Part shown: in pieces, positions 34,755 to 44,114 of the stretch
Layout of the letters: the number at the start of each line of letters is the position of its first letter
Numbering within the stretch: position 1 is the first letter of the stretch
Source: Halorubrum hochsteinianum
GTDB taxonomy: Archaea > Halobacteriota > Halobacteria > Halobacteriales > Haloferacaceae
NCBI RefSeq assembly: GCF_023702125.1
Contig: NZ_CP098415.1
Span: forward strand, 1,922,001-1,986,000
DNA: 64,000 nt
Direction of reading: 5' to 3'
The notes under the pieces: generated by a model
Database searches by the model: none
What the model was told of the DNA's origin: nothing
What the model saw: only the letters and a program-made list of their open reading frames with translations
Position numbers and translations under genes: made by a program

Positions 34755-37700
34755 CTATAGCGTCGACTGCGAGACTAGGGTTGGTCCACTCTCATCTGTA
34801 TCGGTCTGTTCTGGAGCAACAGCCATCCAGCAGATCAGCTTGACCTCTTCCTCCCGAATTGGTGGCAATGGCTCAGGGGCATCATAAGGTTGGAGCCCCA
34901 GTTCATCGGCCTTGTCGACTATTTTACGCGTTTTTTCTTCACTCTCTAATCCTTCATCGCGAACCAGCTCTCTCATTTCGCGCTCGTACTGATGGGGCCA
35001 TGGAGCTCCTAGTGAATCGATAAGCTCTTCTTGGCGGTTCTGGGTTAGTTCTGAGGGCCAATATTCGCGAACGTGCTCAATTGCCTCTCGAAATGCTTTC
35101 GGAACATCTGGTTGAACACTACGCGGATCTGTCTGTTCTTGCCACTGCTGCCAGATGTCCACCTTCGCATTTTCCCAAGCATCGTAGACTCCTTTTTTAA
35201 ACTCGTTCGGAAGTTCACGCGACGTATCGCGGTCGCAGTCGATCCGCTGGAGACAGGTGAGCGTGTCATCGATTATTTCTGTTTCATCGTTGTCCGGAAC
35301 GAATCGCATGAACATTTCTCCCCCTACCCGAGCACAGAAGAAGTAGCCGGGATTCTCACCACGGAATCCGGATCCTGATGCCCACGGGAGCGACGTGATC
35401 TGATCTTCCCGGTCTTCCAGACCTTCGCGAAGCTCCTGACGGTACTCTTCGCCGGAGTATGCCGCTGCTTTGCCACCGCCTTTCTCGTAGACTTCTTCGT
35501 CTTCTTCGCGGATCGATTCGATATCTTCGACCCGGTCAGAGAAGTTCTGCTGCATCGTATCCATGTCCGGAATGACCTGACTGTCGAGGCCGATGGATCG
35601 AGCAGCCTGAGTCACCTTCTGACGAACGCGGAACTCAAGTTCTAATAGATCGTCGAGGCGATCTTCTGGGAAAAACGTCATCGGGAATATCTCGGGGTGT
35701 GGCGAGTTGATGCGGTCGATACGGCCATTCCGTTGGACGACACGCATCGGATTCCACGGCAGGTCGTAATTAATCACGTTGCGGGCCTGTTGGAGGTTGA
35801 CTCCTTGAGCGAGCACGTCGGTTGTAACGAGTATATCGTACTGGTCTTCGACACCCGCTGGCGCATCCGCAGAGTCGGGGGCGAAGCCGTGAACTGCGTC
35901 TTCTCTCGTAATGCCTCGAACTGATCCGTCCCCAGTAACGCCAGCGATCCGTCCCTCGTAGCAAGAAAGGGTATCGTCGTTCTGGACGCACTCTTCTAAG
36001 TAGTCCAGAATCCAATCAACGGTGTCTGCGTAGTACGAAAAGATGACGACCTTCCGATTCTGCTGGAACGCCCCCTCTACCTCGAGTTCGGGATCTGTCT
36101 CCGCATCTTCTTTGGCGTCCTCAACGATATCGACGAGCGTCTCGCCGAGGGTATCGAGCTTTTCGTCTTGCTCTTGCGTGACAACACTCACGCGCTCGTA
36201 CCATCCCTGTAGGATTTCCAAGTCCGCTTCGAGGTCCTGACGGAACTCCGCGACTTCCGCTTCCGTCGCACCGAGATTGTATATCGTTTGGTCGTTGGCT
36301 TGGTCGAAAGCGTTGTCAAGTGCCTCGTCGCTGTCGGCCTCGACCCACTCTTCGATCGCGTCGGGCTTGGGGAACATCCCGTTGTCGAGTAGGTCCAGCG
36401 CGGCGCGATTTTGGTTGATCATCCGCTCTAGCGTGTTGGCGAACGCTTTGCTCGAGGACTCGAAACGCTTCAGCAGGCCAGTCCTGAGCAGCCCGACAAG
36501 CGACAGTTCCGAGGCGTCTTCTTCGCCTTCGAGGTAGTACGACGGTCGGTATCGGGCGAGTGTGAGGTCTGATTCGTCGTGATCTCCAGCTGCCAACCCT
36601 TCTGCGACGTCGTCGAAGAACGCGTCCCCGAACGTGTCGCTAAAGTCGTAGTCGATACGTCGAGGTTGCGACTCAGGGAACGTGATCCTGACCTCGCTGC
36701 CCTCGCCGTCAGGCAGGGTCGCGTTCTCGTAGTGTTCCCGGATGAATCGTCGCGTCCGTCGAACAGTTGTCTCGTCAAGGACGTCGAACAGGAGGTCGGG
36801 ACTCAGGTCGGATGGGTCTTCAGACTGTGCGTGCTTGAATCGGTCACGTAGCGACCGAATCCCCTCAGAAGCGAACGCTGCGTCGTTCTTAATGAAGTAG
36901 TACAGCAGGTAGTAGAGGTCCCACAGGGAGTTGTTCACCGGCGTCGCCGTCAGCATCACGACGTCCTTCGGCGGGTCGTCACGCAGGAGCTGTCGCAGCG
37001 CGTCGGCCTGCTGTGTACCGGGATTGCGGAACGCGTGCGCCTCGTCGATGATAACGAGCTGGTACTCCTCTTTGTCCAAATCCAGATACGACCGATCACC
37101 ACCAAGCTGGCGTTCATTCCGTAGTTCAGAGTACGAGAGTGTCTCGAACTGAACCCCCCACTCGGGCGCCTTCGACTCCCACATCCCGTCCCGGAGATAG
37201 GCTGGCGCCACCACCAGCGCGCGTTGGCGGTTCTCATTGACTGTCTTTTCGAGGAGCTTCCCGGCGATATAGGTCTTCCCGAGGCCAACCTCGTCGGCGA
37301 CGACCACGCCGTTGTGCTCGTCGAGGAAACGTTCGGCACGACGAACCCCATCCTGCTGGAAGTTGGTGAGGTTGATCGCGCCATCGTCCTCGGCTTCCTC
37401 CTCGAGTTCGTCGCCGTAGCGTTCGTAGAGGACGCGTAGGTAGATGAGATACGGGTCGTAGGGTTCGAACCGTTCCTCGTAGATCGACGCCAGGTCGTAG
37501 GACTCGGCGTCGGCCCAGATGTCCTCGAACCACTCGTTGACCTGCCCTGTCACAGAGGGGCTGTACTGGCCGACGTTCAGCTCCATGTTCGACGTCAGGC
37601 CCGCACCGGTAAAGTTAGAGGAACCGACCAGAGTGCCCTGGTCGTGTGAGAAGAGATACGCCTTCCCGTGGAGGAACCGTTCTTCGTAGCGCCTGACTTT

Positions 37701-38099
37701 GACGTCACCACTCCGCAGGAAGTCGACGAGTTGCTGGAGGCGGCTGTCGATGCGCCGAGAGAACCCCAACAGGTCACGGTCCTGGTCGAGGTTCCGATCC
37801 AGAGTCTTGAGCGATTCCTCGAGGCGCTTCTGGTTGTACTCATCGCCACGCGGCTCACCCGGCTGGCGCCAGCGTTCGGTGTCTTTCTGGTCTGGCTGTG
37901 CGCCGAGCAGGAGGCGAACTTCGCCAACTTGGTCGAGAGCGTCGGCTACTTCGAAGTAGCCACGGGGGTTGAAATAGCCCGTCGCGATGTCCAGGTTGGG
38001 CTCTGGACCCATCTTCTCGCGCAAGTCGTCGATGTACTCATTGATGGCCACGGCAAGGGTGTTGCCTCCCCTATTGTCGATAAACTCTGGCCTGGTCAT
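34755..38099 (-). CDS. Phospholipase D-like/SNF2 helicase of a defence operon
   Basis: 1114 residues. Residues 1-220 form a PLD-like domain with one HKD-type site (ERFLHGKAYLFSHDQGTLVG then SSNFTGAG). The SNF2 ATPase follows: Walker A DEVGLGKTY, DEAH box LVIIDEAHAFRN, motif III LTATPVNN, motif VI QRNGRIDRI. The C-terminus (from about residue 900) is unknown. Start overlaps the methyltransferase stop by 4 bases, so the two act together. PLD plus SNF2 helicase with an adenine methylase is reminiscent of DISARM (DrmD/DrmMI/DrmC), but drmA and drmB are missing. Confidence 0.85.
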   Translation of the reverse strand: MTRPEFIDNRGGNTLAVAINEYIDDLREKMGPEPNLDIATGYFNPRGYFEVADALDQVGEVRLLLGAQPDQKDTERWRQPGEPRGDEYNQKRLEESLKTLDRNLDQDRDLLGFSRRIDSRLQQLVDFLRSGDVKVRRYEERFLHGKAYLFSHDQGTLVGSSNFTGAGLTSNMELNVGQYSPSVTGQVNEWFEDIWADAESYDLASIYEERFEPYDPYLIYLRVLYERYGDELEEEAEDDGAINLTNFQQDGVRRAERFLDEHNGVVVADEVGLGKTYIAGKLLEKTVNENRQRALVVAPAYLRDGMWESKAPEWGVQFETLSYSELRNERQLGGDRSYLDLDKEEYQLVIIDEAHAFRNPGTQQADALRQLLRDDPPKDVVMLTATPVNNSLWDLYYLLYYFIKNDAAFASEGIRSLRDRFKHAQSEDPSDLSPDLLFDVLDETTVRRTRRFIREHYENATLPDGEGSEVRITFPESQPRRIDYDFSDTFGDAFFDDVAEGLAAGDHDESDLTLARYRPSYYLEGEEDASELSLVGLLRTGLLKRFESSSKAFANTLERMINQNRAALDLLDNGMFPKPDAIEEWVEADSDEALDNAFDQANDQTIYNLGATEAEVAEFRQDLEADLEILQGWYERVSVVTQEQDEKLDTLGETLVDIVEDAKEDAETDPELEVEGAFQQNRKVVIFSYYADTVDWILDYLEECVQNDDTLSCYEGRIAGVTGDGSVRGITREDAVHGFAPDSADAPAGVEDQYDILVTTDVLAQGVNLQQARNVINYDLPWNPMRVVQRNGRIDRINSPHPEIFPMTFFPEDRLDDLLELEFRVRQKVTQAARSIGLDSQVIPDMDTMQQNFSDRVEDIESIREEDEEVYEKGGGKAAAYSGEEYRQELREGLEDREDQITSLPWASGSGFRGENPGYFFCARVGGEMFMRFVPDNDETEIIDDTLTCLQRIDCDRDTSRELPNEFKKGVYDAWENAKVDIWQQWQEQTDPRSVQPDVPKAFREAIEHVREYWPSELTQNRQEELIDSLGAPWPHQYEREMRELVRDEGLESEEKTRKIVDKADELGLQPYDAPEPLPPIREEEVKLICWMAVAPEQTDTDESGPTLVSQSTL

Positions 38100-41000
38100 G
38101 TGTCAGCCTCCAGCCGGTCGTCCCACTCGTCATAGTGTTCGAGCACTGCGTTCTTGCGGGGCCCGTGGTCCCAGTTGTCGTGGAACGTCTCGAAGATGAC
38201 CTGGAGGTTCTCACGGCTCAGCCCGTAGAGGTGGGCGACGACGGCGTCAAGTTCGTGGATCTTCTCCTGTTTCTCATCTTCGTCAAGCGGCCCATAGTCA
38301 ACGCCAACCTCGTCAGCCCAGTTTTCGTAATGCTCGTTGACAGCCGCAAGCCGGCCCGAGAGCTCGACGGCACGCTGTCGAAGAGTAGAGTCGCGTCCGG
38401 GCCGGGGGATCGGAAGCCCGCGTGCGATTTGTAGTGTTACATGTTTTGAGACAAAACGTCTGGAGAACCAATCCAAAGGAATCGATGATAGAACCCCTAG
38501 CAGGTATGCCTCATCAGTTTCGTCTCCCTTTGGCCACAGAAGATAGGGTGCCGTATCTGTAAGAAACACGTTCTCTCGAACCAACGCCGGGCGGACTGTT
38601 CGGCTATCGGTACTGCGAGAAACGTCTCGGAAGACGATGCGAGCGTCATAGCAGGGGAGTGTTTCTGGATCTTTGACCCATCCTTCAGTCATCCCCGCAA
38701 ACTTTGAGTTTGATCCAGCGTATTTATACGAACTCTCCCTACTCTCTTGGAGATATTCTGTCATCACATCTGGGTCTGCCCAAGCATATCTCGTTCCTGT
38801 ATCAGGATCCCAAATATCGAACGACTTGCCCTTCAGCACCGGCCAATAATCCTCTGGGGGGTCCTCAACGAAGTGCATTAGCCGCGTACCATCGTCTTTC
38901 GTTTTTTCGGTCCCCGAATTAAGCTCAGTAGTTGGGTATGCGTGCCATTCTCCTTCAAAGTCAAGTCGGTGCGGATCAGCAAGCACGTCAAAGGCACTCG
39001 CTGTGGAGGGATCTGGTGGAAGTATCGGGAGAGAGGCGTTGCCTGTCCAGTTTAGTGAATCATCCACCTTGAAATAGTGAGGCTCCTGAAGCGATTCATC
39101 CTCAAATTGCTTTGGGCTTGTAAACGGCCCTCTGATCGGGACCTCGCCCTTGACGTTCTCTTTCTTCTGAAAACTCAGTAGCCCTATAGTGTACTGAGGA
39201 TGGATGTCTGGGAATACCCAATTCTTGTTATTAATCAGGAATGTGAGGTCAAGGATGGTTCCCTCCTCCAGAACCTCGCGGCGGAACTCTTCTGAGATGT
39301 CTCCTGACAGGGCACCACGTGGTAGAACTACGCCAGAGTGGCCACTTTCCTTTGCCAACCTCCAGAACCGCCAGCAAAATGCTAAATAGGTGTCTGGAGC
39401 GGAACCTCCGGTACCTACCCCCGGGTATGGTCCATCCCGTAGAATCGAGCTTCTTCTCTGCTGCTCTGCTAGTTCACTTTCGTACGTTTCGACTAAATCT
39501 GGTCTCTCCTCTTTCAAATCATTTCGAATTTTCTCAAACTCGCTCTGTGTCTTGGCTTGGATTCCTGGCTCGTAGCGGGACCAAAACCCCTTCTCCTCCA
39601 ACGTGGACTCTTCCCATGGCGGATTGCCTAGCAATACGTCAAACCCAGAGTTATCTCCATTGAATACTTCTGGGAAAGCAGTGGGAAAATGTAGATGGTT
39701 GATTCCTTGTAATGCTTCTTTAGCTACTTTGTACTCCTGTGTTTCAAAGAGGTCTACCCCATCGTCATTCACGACACTTGGGTCAATTTCCTCATCGATA
39801 CGCGAGGCAGCCAAAACGTCAAACGCGGCGCGAGTCTCTTCTAACTGACCCTGGATCTTTTCGCGCGTTTCCCGAGCCTCGGCGACTTGTTGAGCGTCGG
39901 CATCCGCGAAGCTTCCGAGCTCGTCAATGGCATCCTCAATGTCGTTCATGACGCTGGAGCCGCCCATGAACATCCCGAGGTTCGTCTGGTCGATGTCGAG
40001 AATTTCGCTCACTTCGTCCAGCGTGCCGATGCCTGCCAGCGAGTCGCCCGTAGTGAGGTTGTAGTCGAGGAACGCCAGCGGCAACCCCGGAACGAACGTA
40101 TGTACCCACAGCGAGAGGCGCGCCAGCTCCGTCGAGAGATCATTCACGTCAACGCCGTAGATACACCGACGAGCGACCTGTCGTCGTAAAAGCTGGCTAC
40201 GCTCAACTTCGGGCATTTCCTCACTGCTCTCGAAGGCATCCTCGGCGGCGTCGCGCAGACGGTCGAGTTCTTCTTCGACCTGTGGGAGGTGGACATCCTC
40301 CCGAGCCAGGTACTTCATCAGGCGGTTCTCGATGCGGTCGACGGCGCCGACGAGGAAGTGTCCCGACCCCATCGCGATGTCGGAGACCCGGAAGTCGAAG
40401 AACGCCTTGGCGGCAGCTGTACGCCCTTCCTCCTCACGCAGTTGATCCAGCCTCTCTAGGTGATCGTCCAGTGCAGGTTCAAGTGAGTGGTCGAGAAGGT
40501 GTTCAACGAACTGGGTTTTCGTGTAGTACGATCCGGTGGCTTTCCGCTCACCGGATTGACCGTGGAGGTACACTTCGTCCTCCTCAACCACTACGTCCTC
40601 GTTGTTCTCACCTAACTGCTGTTGGCCTGTGGGGTCAACCGGGGTGTAGTGCCCCTCGTCGTCGACGGTCAGGTCCTGGTCGGCGACCGAGAGTTCAGAC
40701 TCAAGCAGTCCCTCGTAAATGACACCAAACTCCCGAACTCCGATGTTCCGGAAGTCGACCGGACCCTCGATGTCGTCTGCCTCGGACTCGTCGATGAGCA
40801 GGTTCGCCAACACTGGGCCGAACTGGTCGTCAGTCAGTTCGATCTCCGCTAGTCCAGCCCCAGCTTCTGTGATCTCCTCGTCAGAGGAGAGCAGCCGCCC
40901 GTTGTACTCGGGCAGACTCCACTCGGAATGACCGTCGTGAATCGCTCGGGAGAGCTCCATCACGTCGCCCCAGTGTGTCGTCGACCGCTCATCGAACTCA

Positions 41001-42193
41001 ACCCCCTCCTGCCGAAGCTCGTGAAGTTCGTGAGCTTTTGCTTTCAGTGAACGGCGCTCGTACCGAGGGTTGTGGCGCGGGAGGAACCCTTCGTCTTCAG
41101 CGTAAGCGATGAACAGAAGCCGGTAGAGCTTGATCAGCGCCATCCGGTAGGTTTCGTCCAGCTCGTCCTTCGTGGGGTCCTCGAGATCGCGGGCGTCGGC
41201 GATGGCTTCTGCAAGGTCGGGAATGACGTCGTCGTAGATTCGTTCTCGAAGGCGTCGACCTAACTCGGCAGCGTAATCCTTCGAGTCAGCCATGATCTCG
41301 TGGAGCGAACCCTCGTCTTGGAGGGCGCTCGACGAAAACAGTAGGGGAAGGTACCCGACGTTGTCGTCAGCGAGGAGATCCGTGTTGATCTCGACGAAGG
41401 TATCCGTTCGCCCACGAGAACCGAAGCCCGCATCCGGGTTAGTAGTGTACAGCCGTAGACGGCTCTGTGAACTGGCGATAACGTAGTCTAGGTTCTTTTT
41501 GTCAGCTTCGCTGAGCGCGTACGAGATCGGTGTCTGACCGGTGAAGCGTTTCTGCGCGTGATCGAATGTCTCGTCCTCATTTAGGAAGACGGCAACCGCC
41601 TGTTCTCGGCCGTCACTCGTGTCTTTGAGAATGTAACTGTGGTTCTGAAGTCTTTCAATCTCGTAGCCGAGGCCTTCTACTAGGTCTCGACCCTCTCCAT
41701 CAAGCAGTCCTTTAGCTTGACTAACAGCATCGTTCCAGTCGTCGCGGTTAGGAACTCCTGTTTTCAGTTCGTGTGTTGAGAGAAGACCCTGATTGCGAAG
41801 ACCGACCAATTCCTCATCGATTTGAGCTAAGACGGCACTGAGGAAACGCTGTGCGGCGTGATGATCCGGTCGGTCGATGGCGGATTTACAGATTCGCTCC
41901 ACCTGCGATGGTTCGAGGTCGCGCTTAACATCTGGATTTTCCCCGGCAGGTCCGATGATGTCGACTATCTGACCGTCATCTCGAAGCACGACAACGAGAA
42001 TCGGGTTGATTCGCTGGCTACGGCGATCGGTGTAGAGCCGCTGGAGCCAGTTCTTTTGTGGCCGGTCGTCACGTTCTGTAACAACGACTTCTAGGGCATT
42101 AGATCCCTCACCGAGATAGAGTTCGCAGTCGGTTCCAACCCGGTCTGATCTCCATGGTCGTTGTGTTTCCGACTCAAGGAACTCAATAGGCAT
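38096..42193 (-). CDS. Eco57I-type adenine-specific DNA methyltransferase
   Basis: 1365 residues. SAM-binding motif I is VSDIAMGSGHFLVGAVDRIE, and catalytic motif IV is LLGNPPWEES, so N6-adenine methylation is expected. The N-terminal 500 residues are helical/unknown, with no obvious nuclease motif. The region after NPPWE to about residue 1260 is the likely target-recognition part. DNA of 38440-39860 is visibly AT-richer than flanks, suggesting exchange of the recognition domain. The ATG at 42193 is preceded by an AT-rich TATA-like stretch at 42211-42222. Co-transcribed with the helicase gene. Confidence 0.88.
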   Translation of the reverse strand: MPIEFLESETQRPWRSDRVGTDCELYLGEGSNALEVVVTERDDRPQKNWLQRLYTDRRSQRINPILVVVLRDDGQIVDIIGPAGENPDVKRDLEPSQVERICKSAIDRPDHHAAQRFLSAVLAQIDEELVGLRNQGLLSTHELKTGVPNRDDWNDAVSQAKGLLDGEGRDLVEGLGYEIERLQNHSYILKDTSDGREQAVAVFLNEDETFDHAQKRFTGQTPISYALSEADKKNLDYVIASSQSRLRLYTTNPDAGFGSRGRTDTFVEINTDLLADDNVGYLPLLFSSSALQDEGSLHEIMADSKDYAAELGRRLRERIYDDVIPDLAEAIADARDLEDPTKDELDETYRMALIKLYRLLFIAYAEDEGFLPRHNPRYERRSLKAKAHELHELRQEGVEFDERSTTHWGDVMELSRAIHDGHSEWSLPEYNGRLLSSDEEITEAGAGLAEIELTDDQFGPVLANLLIDESEADDIEGPVDFRNIGVREFGVIYEGLLESELSVADQDLTVDDEGHYTPVDPTGQQQLGENNEDVVVEEDEVYLHGQSGERKATGSYYTKTQFVEHLLDHSLEPALDDHLERLDQLREEEGRTAAAKAFFDFRVSDIAMGSGHFLVGAVDRIENRLMKYLAREDVHLPQVEEELDRLRDAAEDAFESSEEMPEVERSQLLRRQVARRCIYGVDVNDLSTELARLSLWVHTFVPGLPLAFLDYNLTTGDSLAGIGTLDEVSEILDIDQTNLGMFMGGSSVMNDIEDAIDELGSFADADAQQVAEARETREKIQGQLEETRAAFDVLAASRIDEEIDPSVVNDDGVDLFETQEYKVAKEALQGINHLHFPTAFPEVFNGDNSGFDVLLGNPPWEESTLEEKGFWSRYEPGIQAKTQSEFEKIRNDLKEERPDLVETYESELAEQQRRSSILRDGPYPGVGTGGSAPDTYLAFCWRFWRLAKESGHSGVVLPRGALSGDISEEFRREVLEEGTILDLTFLINNKNWVFPDIHPQYTIGLLSFQKKENVKGEVPIRGPFTSPKQFEDESLQEPHYFKVDDSLNWTGNASLPILPPDPSTASAFDVLADPHRLDFEGEWHAYPTTELNSGTEKTKDDGTRLMHFVEDPPEDYWPVLKGKSFDIWDPDTGTRYAWADPDVMTEYLQESRESSYKYAGSNSKFAGMTEGWVKDPETLPCYDARIVFRDVSRSTDSRTVRPALVRENVFLTDTAPYLLWPKGDETDEAYLLGVLSSIPLDWFSRRFVSKHVTLQIARGLPIPRPGRDSTLRQRAVELSGRLAAVNEHYENWADEVGVDYGPLDEDEKQEKIHELDAVVAHLYGLSRENLQVIFETFHDNWDHGPRKNAVLEHYDEWDDRLEADT

Positions 42194-42410
42194 TAAGAAA
42201 AGCAACAGTCTGTTGATTTATTATTCTTCTGTACTTTCTCGCGTGCTCTTAGAAACAAACGCAGCGTTCAAAGCGAAATATAGAGCCTTTATCCCCCTTT
42301 GGCAACGTCGTCTCGTGATTCTACTCTCTTGGAAGGATTGAGTTCGAAAAAATCAATTAGAATTAATATCTTCATAGACACGCGTCATCGAAACAACTGC
42401 CTATTGTCTT

Positions 42411-43202
42411 CTAATCGTCTCCGGGGTCGAAGTTCATCACGAGCCGCTCTTTCGCGTCCTTCGACGACCCGCGTTTCCCGTTGTTGATGAACCGCTTCTC
42501 GTCCCGGTCAAGCACGTAGACATCCTCGAACCCGTCCGGGAGATCCTCGTACGAACAGATCCAATCGCCCTCAAGCCCGGCGAGCCCGTCGACGAGCGCT
42601 GAGTGGTCGATCGTGTTCACAAGGTAGTAGTCTTCGTAGCCGACGTACGGCGGGTCACAATAGAACACGGTGTCCTCGCTGTCGTACTTCTCGAAGACGT
42701 CGTCCCAGTCGAGGTTCTCGACGACCACGTCTCGGAACCGGTCGGCGAACTCGTCGAGGCGGTCAACCTTGTTCGCATATGAGAGAGCCAGATTCCGGAC
42801 CTTTGAGGTCCCGAACCCTGACCGCGAGTCGTACTTTCCACCCCACTGCGTGTACCGGAGGTAGAAGAACTGGCCAGCGCGCTCGATCGGGTCGGCCGGC
42901 CGGTAGCCGTGGAAGAACTTGTGCGCCCACTCGTCGTAGATCTCCCGCGAGTACGGCGTCCGGTCGAGCCACTCGACCAGTTCCTCGTGGCGGTCGCGGA
43001 GGACCTCGAAGAACTGGACGAGGTCGCCATCGCGGTCGTTGTACACCTCGACGTCGCTCGTCTCCGGGCTCTTGTTCGCGAGCACGCCGGCGGCGCCGCC
43101 GAACACTTCCACGAAGCAGGTGTGCTCAGGCGTCTGGTCGAGGATCCACGACGCGAACCGACTCTTCCCACCGGGGTAAGGGAAGACGGCGTCGGCCATC
43201 AC
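42411..43202 (-). CDS. dam: D12-class DNA adenine methyltransferase
   Basis: 263 residues of the Dam/D12 type: motif I FPYPGGKSR (7-15), FVEVFGGAAGVLANKS, and the catalytic DPPY (183-186) in FYCDPPYVGYEDYYL. Likely methylates GATC-like or other short adenine sites. No cognate endonuclease is adjacent. The stop region is partly repeated at 28647. Overlaps the upstream small gene by 4 bases. Confidence 0.92.
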   Translation of the reverse strand: MMADAVFPYPGGKSRFASWILDQTPEHTCFVEVFGGAAGVLANKSPETSDVEVYNDRDGDLVQFFEVLRDRHEELVEWLDRTPYSREIYDEWAHKFFHGYRPADPIERAGQFFYLRYTQWGGKYDSRSGFGTSKVRNLALSYANKVDRLDEFADRFRDVVVENLDWDDVFEKYDSEDTVFYCDPPYVGYEDYYLVNTIDHSALVDGLAGLEGDWICSYEDLPDGFEDVYVLDRDEKRFINNGKRGSSKDAKERLVMNFDPGDD

Positions 43203-43519
43203 CGATCCCCTTCCAGACGCTCGCCGACAACGCCGGCGACGCGCTCGACCCAGTTGGGGATCACGTCGTCGGGAACGCCGTCGCCGTCGTTGAACGCGCG
43301 GACGATCTCCAGCGAGCCGTCGACGATTCGCGCGTCGAGCTCCCAGTTCAGTTCGTTCGCCGCCTCGACCTCGACGCGGAGCGTGTGGTTCGCGTCGACG
43401 CTGACGACGACGCCCGCGCTGTACGGGCAGGTGCCGGTCTGGATGCCCTCTCCGACGAGGTCGACGGTGAACTCTTCGGTGCGTGCGCTGCTTCCGTAGA
43501 CGGGTGGCTTCGAAGCCAT
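43199..43519 (-). CDS. Hypothetical protein upstream of dam
   Basis: 106 residues beginning MASKPPVYGSSARTEEFTVD; beta-rich (SVDANHTLRVEVEAANELNWEL). No family recognised. ATGA overlap with dam suggests coupled translation. The repeat cluster copy B lies 40-120 bp upstream. Confidence 0.65.
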   Translation of the reverse strand: MASKPPVYGSSARTEEFTVDLVGEGIQTGTCPYSAGVVVSVDANHTLRVEVEAANELNWELDARIVDGSLEIVRAFNDGDGVPDDVIPNWVERVAGVVGERLEGDR

Positions 43520-43558
43520 ACCCTGCGGTGGTCAGTCATTCCTCTTGAGAGTCCCACA

Positions 43559-43640
43559 GGGTGTTCCAGATGGTTCCGAGTGGTGATAAATCGCAGGACC
43601 TAGTGTAATTAGACAAGTTCCGGATGGTGTTCCGGATGAT
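43559..43640. repeat. TTCCGGATGG repeat cluster, copy B
   Basis: Upstream of the dam operon: GTGTTCCAGATGGTTCCGAG (43561-43580) followed by TGGTGATAAA, then AGTTCCGGATGGTGTTCCGG ending ATGATC at 43616-43640. Spacing between units is 10 or 12 bases, as in copies A and C. Confidence 0.7.
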
Positions 43641-43686
43641 CAACAAGGTTAGTCTGGTCGTACAATATTTCCAACCAATCTGGTGG

Positions 43687-43956
43687 CTATACACCTAGGT
43701 AATTAAGTATAACACTCAGCGAGACGAGGCCTGCGGCGAGGATCAACACGATAAGCAGGATGGGGTTAGCTGAGAAATCCTCATCCTCTGTAGAAGCATA
43801 ATGGAAGATAGAGAATACAACAAGCAAAGAACCACTGCCAATCATCAAAAAATTGTAGATCCTCCCTGACTGAAGATTGAGCGAAAGAAGGCCACTAATC
43901 GCGATACTGGACCCAATTACCAATTGAGAGGCGTCGTATATTGTAAGGTCACGCAT
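43687..43956 (-). CDS. Small membrane protein divergent from the halocin-like gene
   Basis: 89 residues with three hydrophobic segments (LVIGSSIAISGLLSLNL, NFLMIGSGSLLVVFSIFHY, ILLIVLILAAGLVSLSVIL). GTG at 43980 is an alternative start supported by an upstream TATA-like ATTAATATAAG. The position next to a peptide-antibiotic gene suggests export, immunity or neither; nothing in the sequence decides. Confidence 0.6.
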   Translation of the reverse strand: MRDLTIYDASQLVIGSSIAISGLLSLNLQSGRIYNFLMIGSGSLLVVFSIFHYASTEDEDFSANPILLIVLILAAGLVSLSVILNYLGV

Positions 43957-44114
43957 GGTGGCAGGTGTAACTCTAATCACTAATACCTTACTTATATTAA
44001 TAAGATTGGGGAAGAATTTAGTTTACGGTGAATTAGAATAGACCAATATTCACTTTTATATTTTCCATGTTAGAGGGACAAGATTTAATACAAAAAACAT
44101 TATTTTGTAACACG

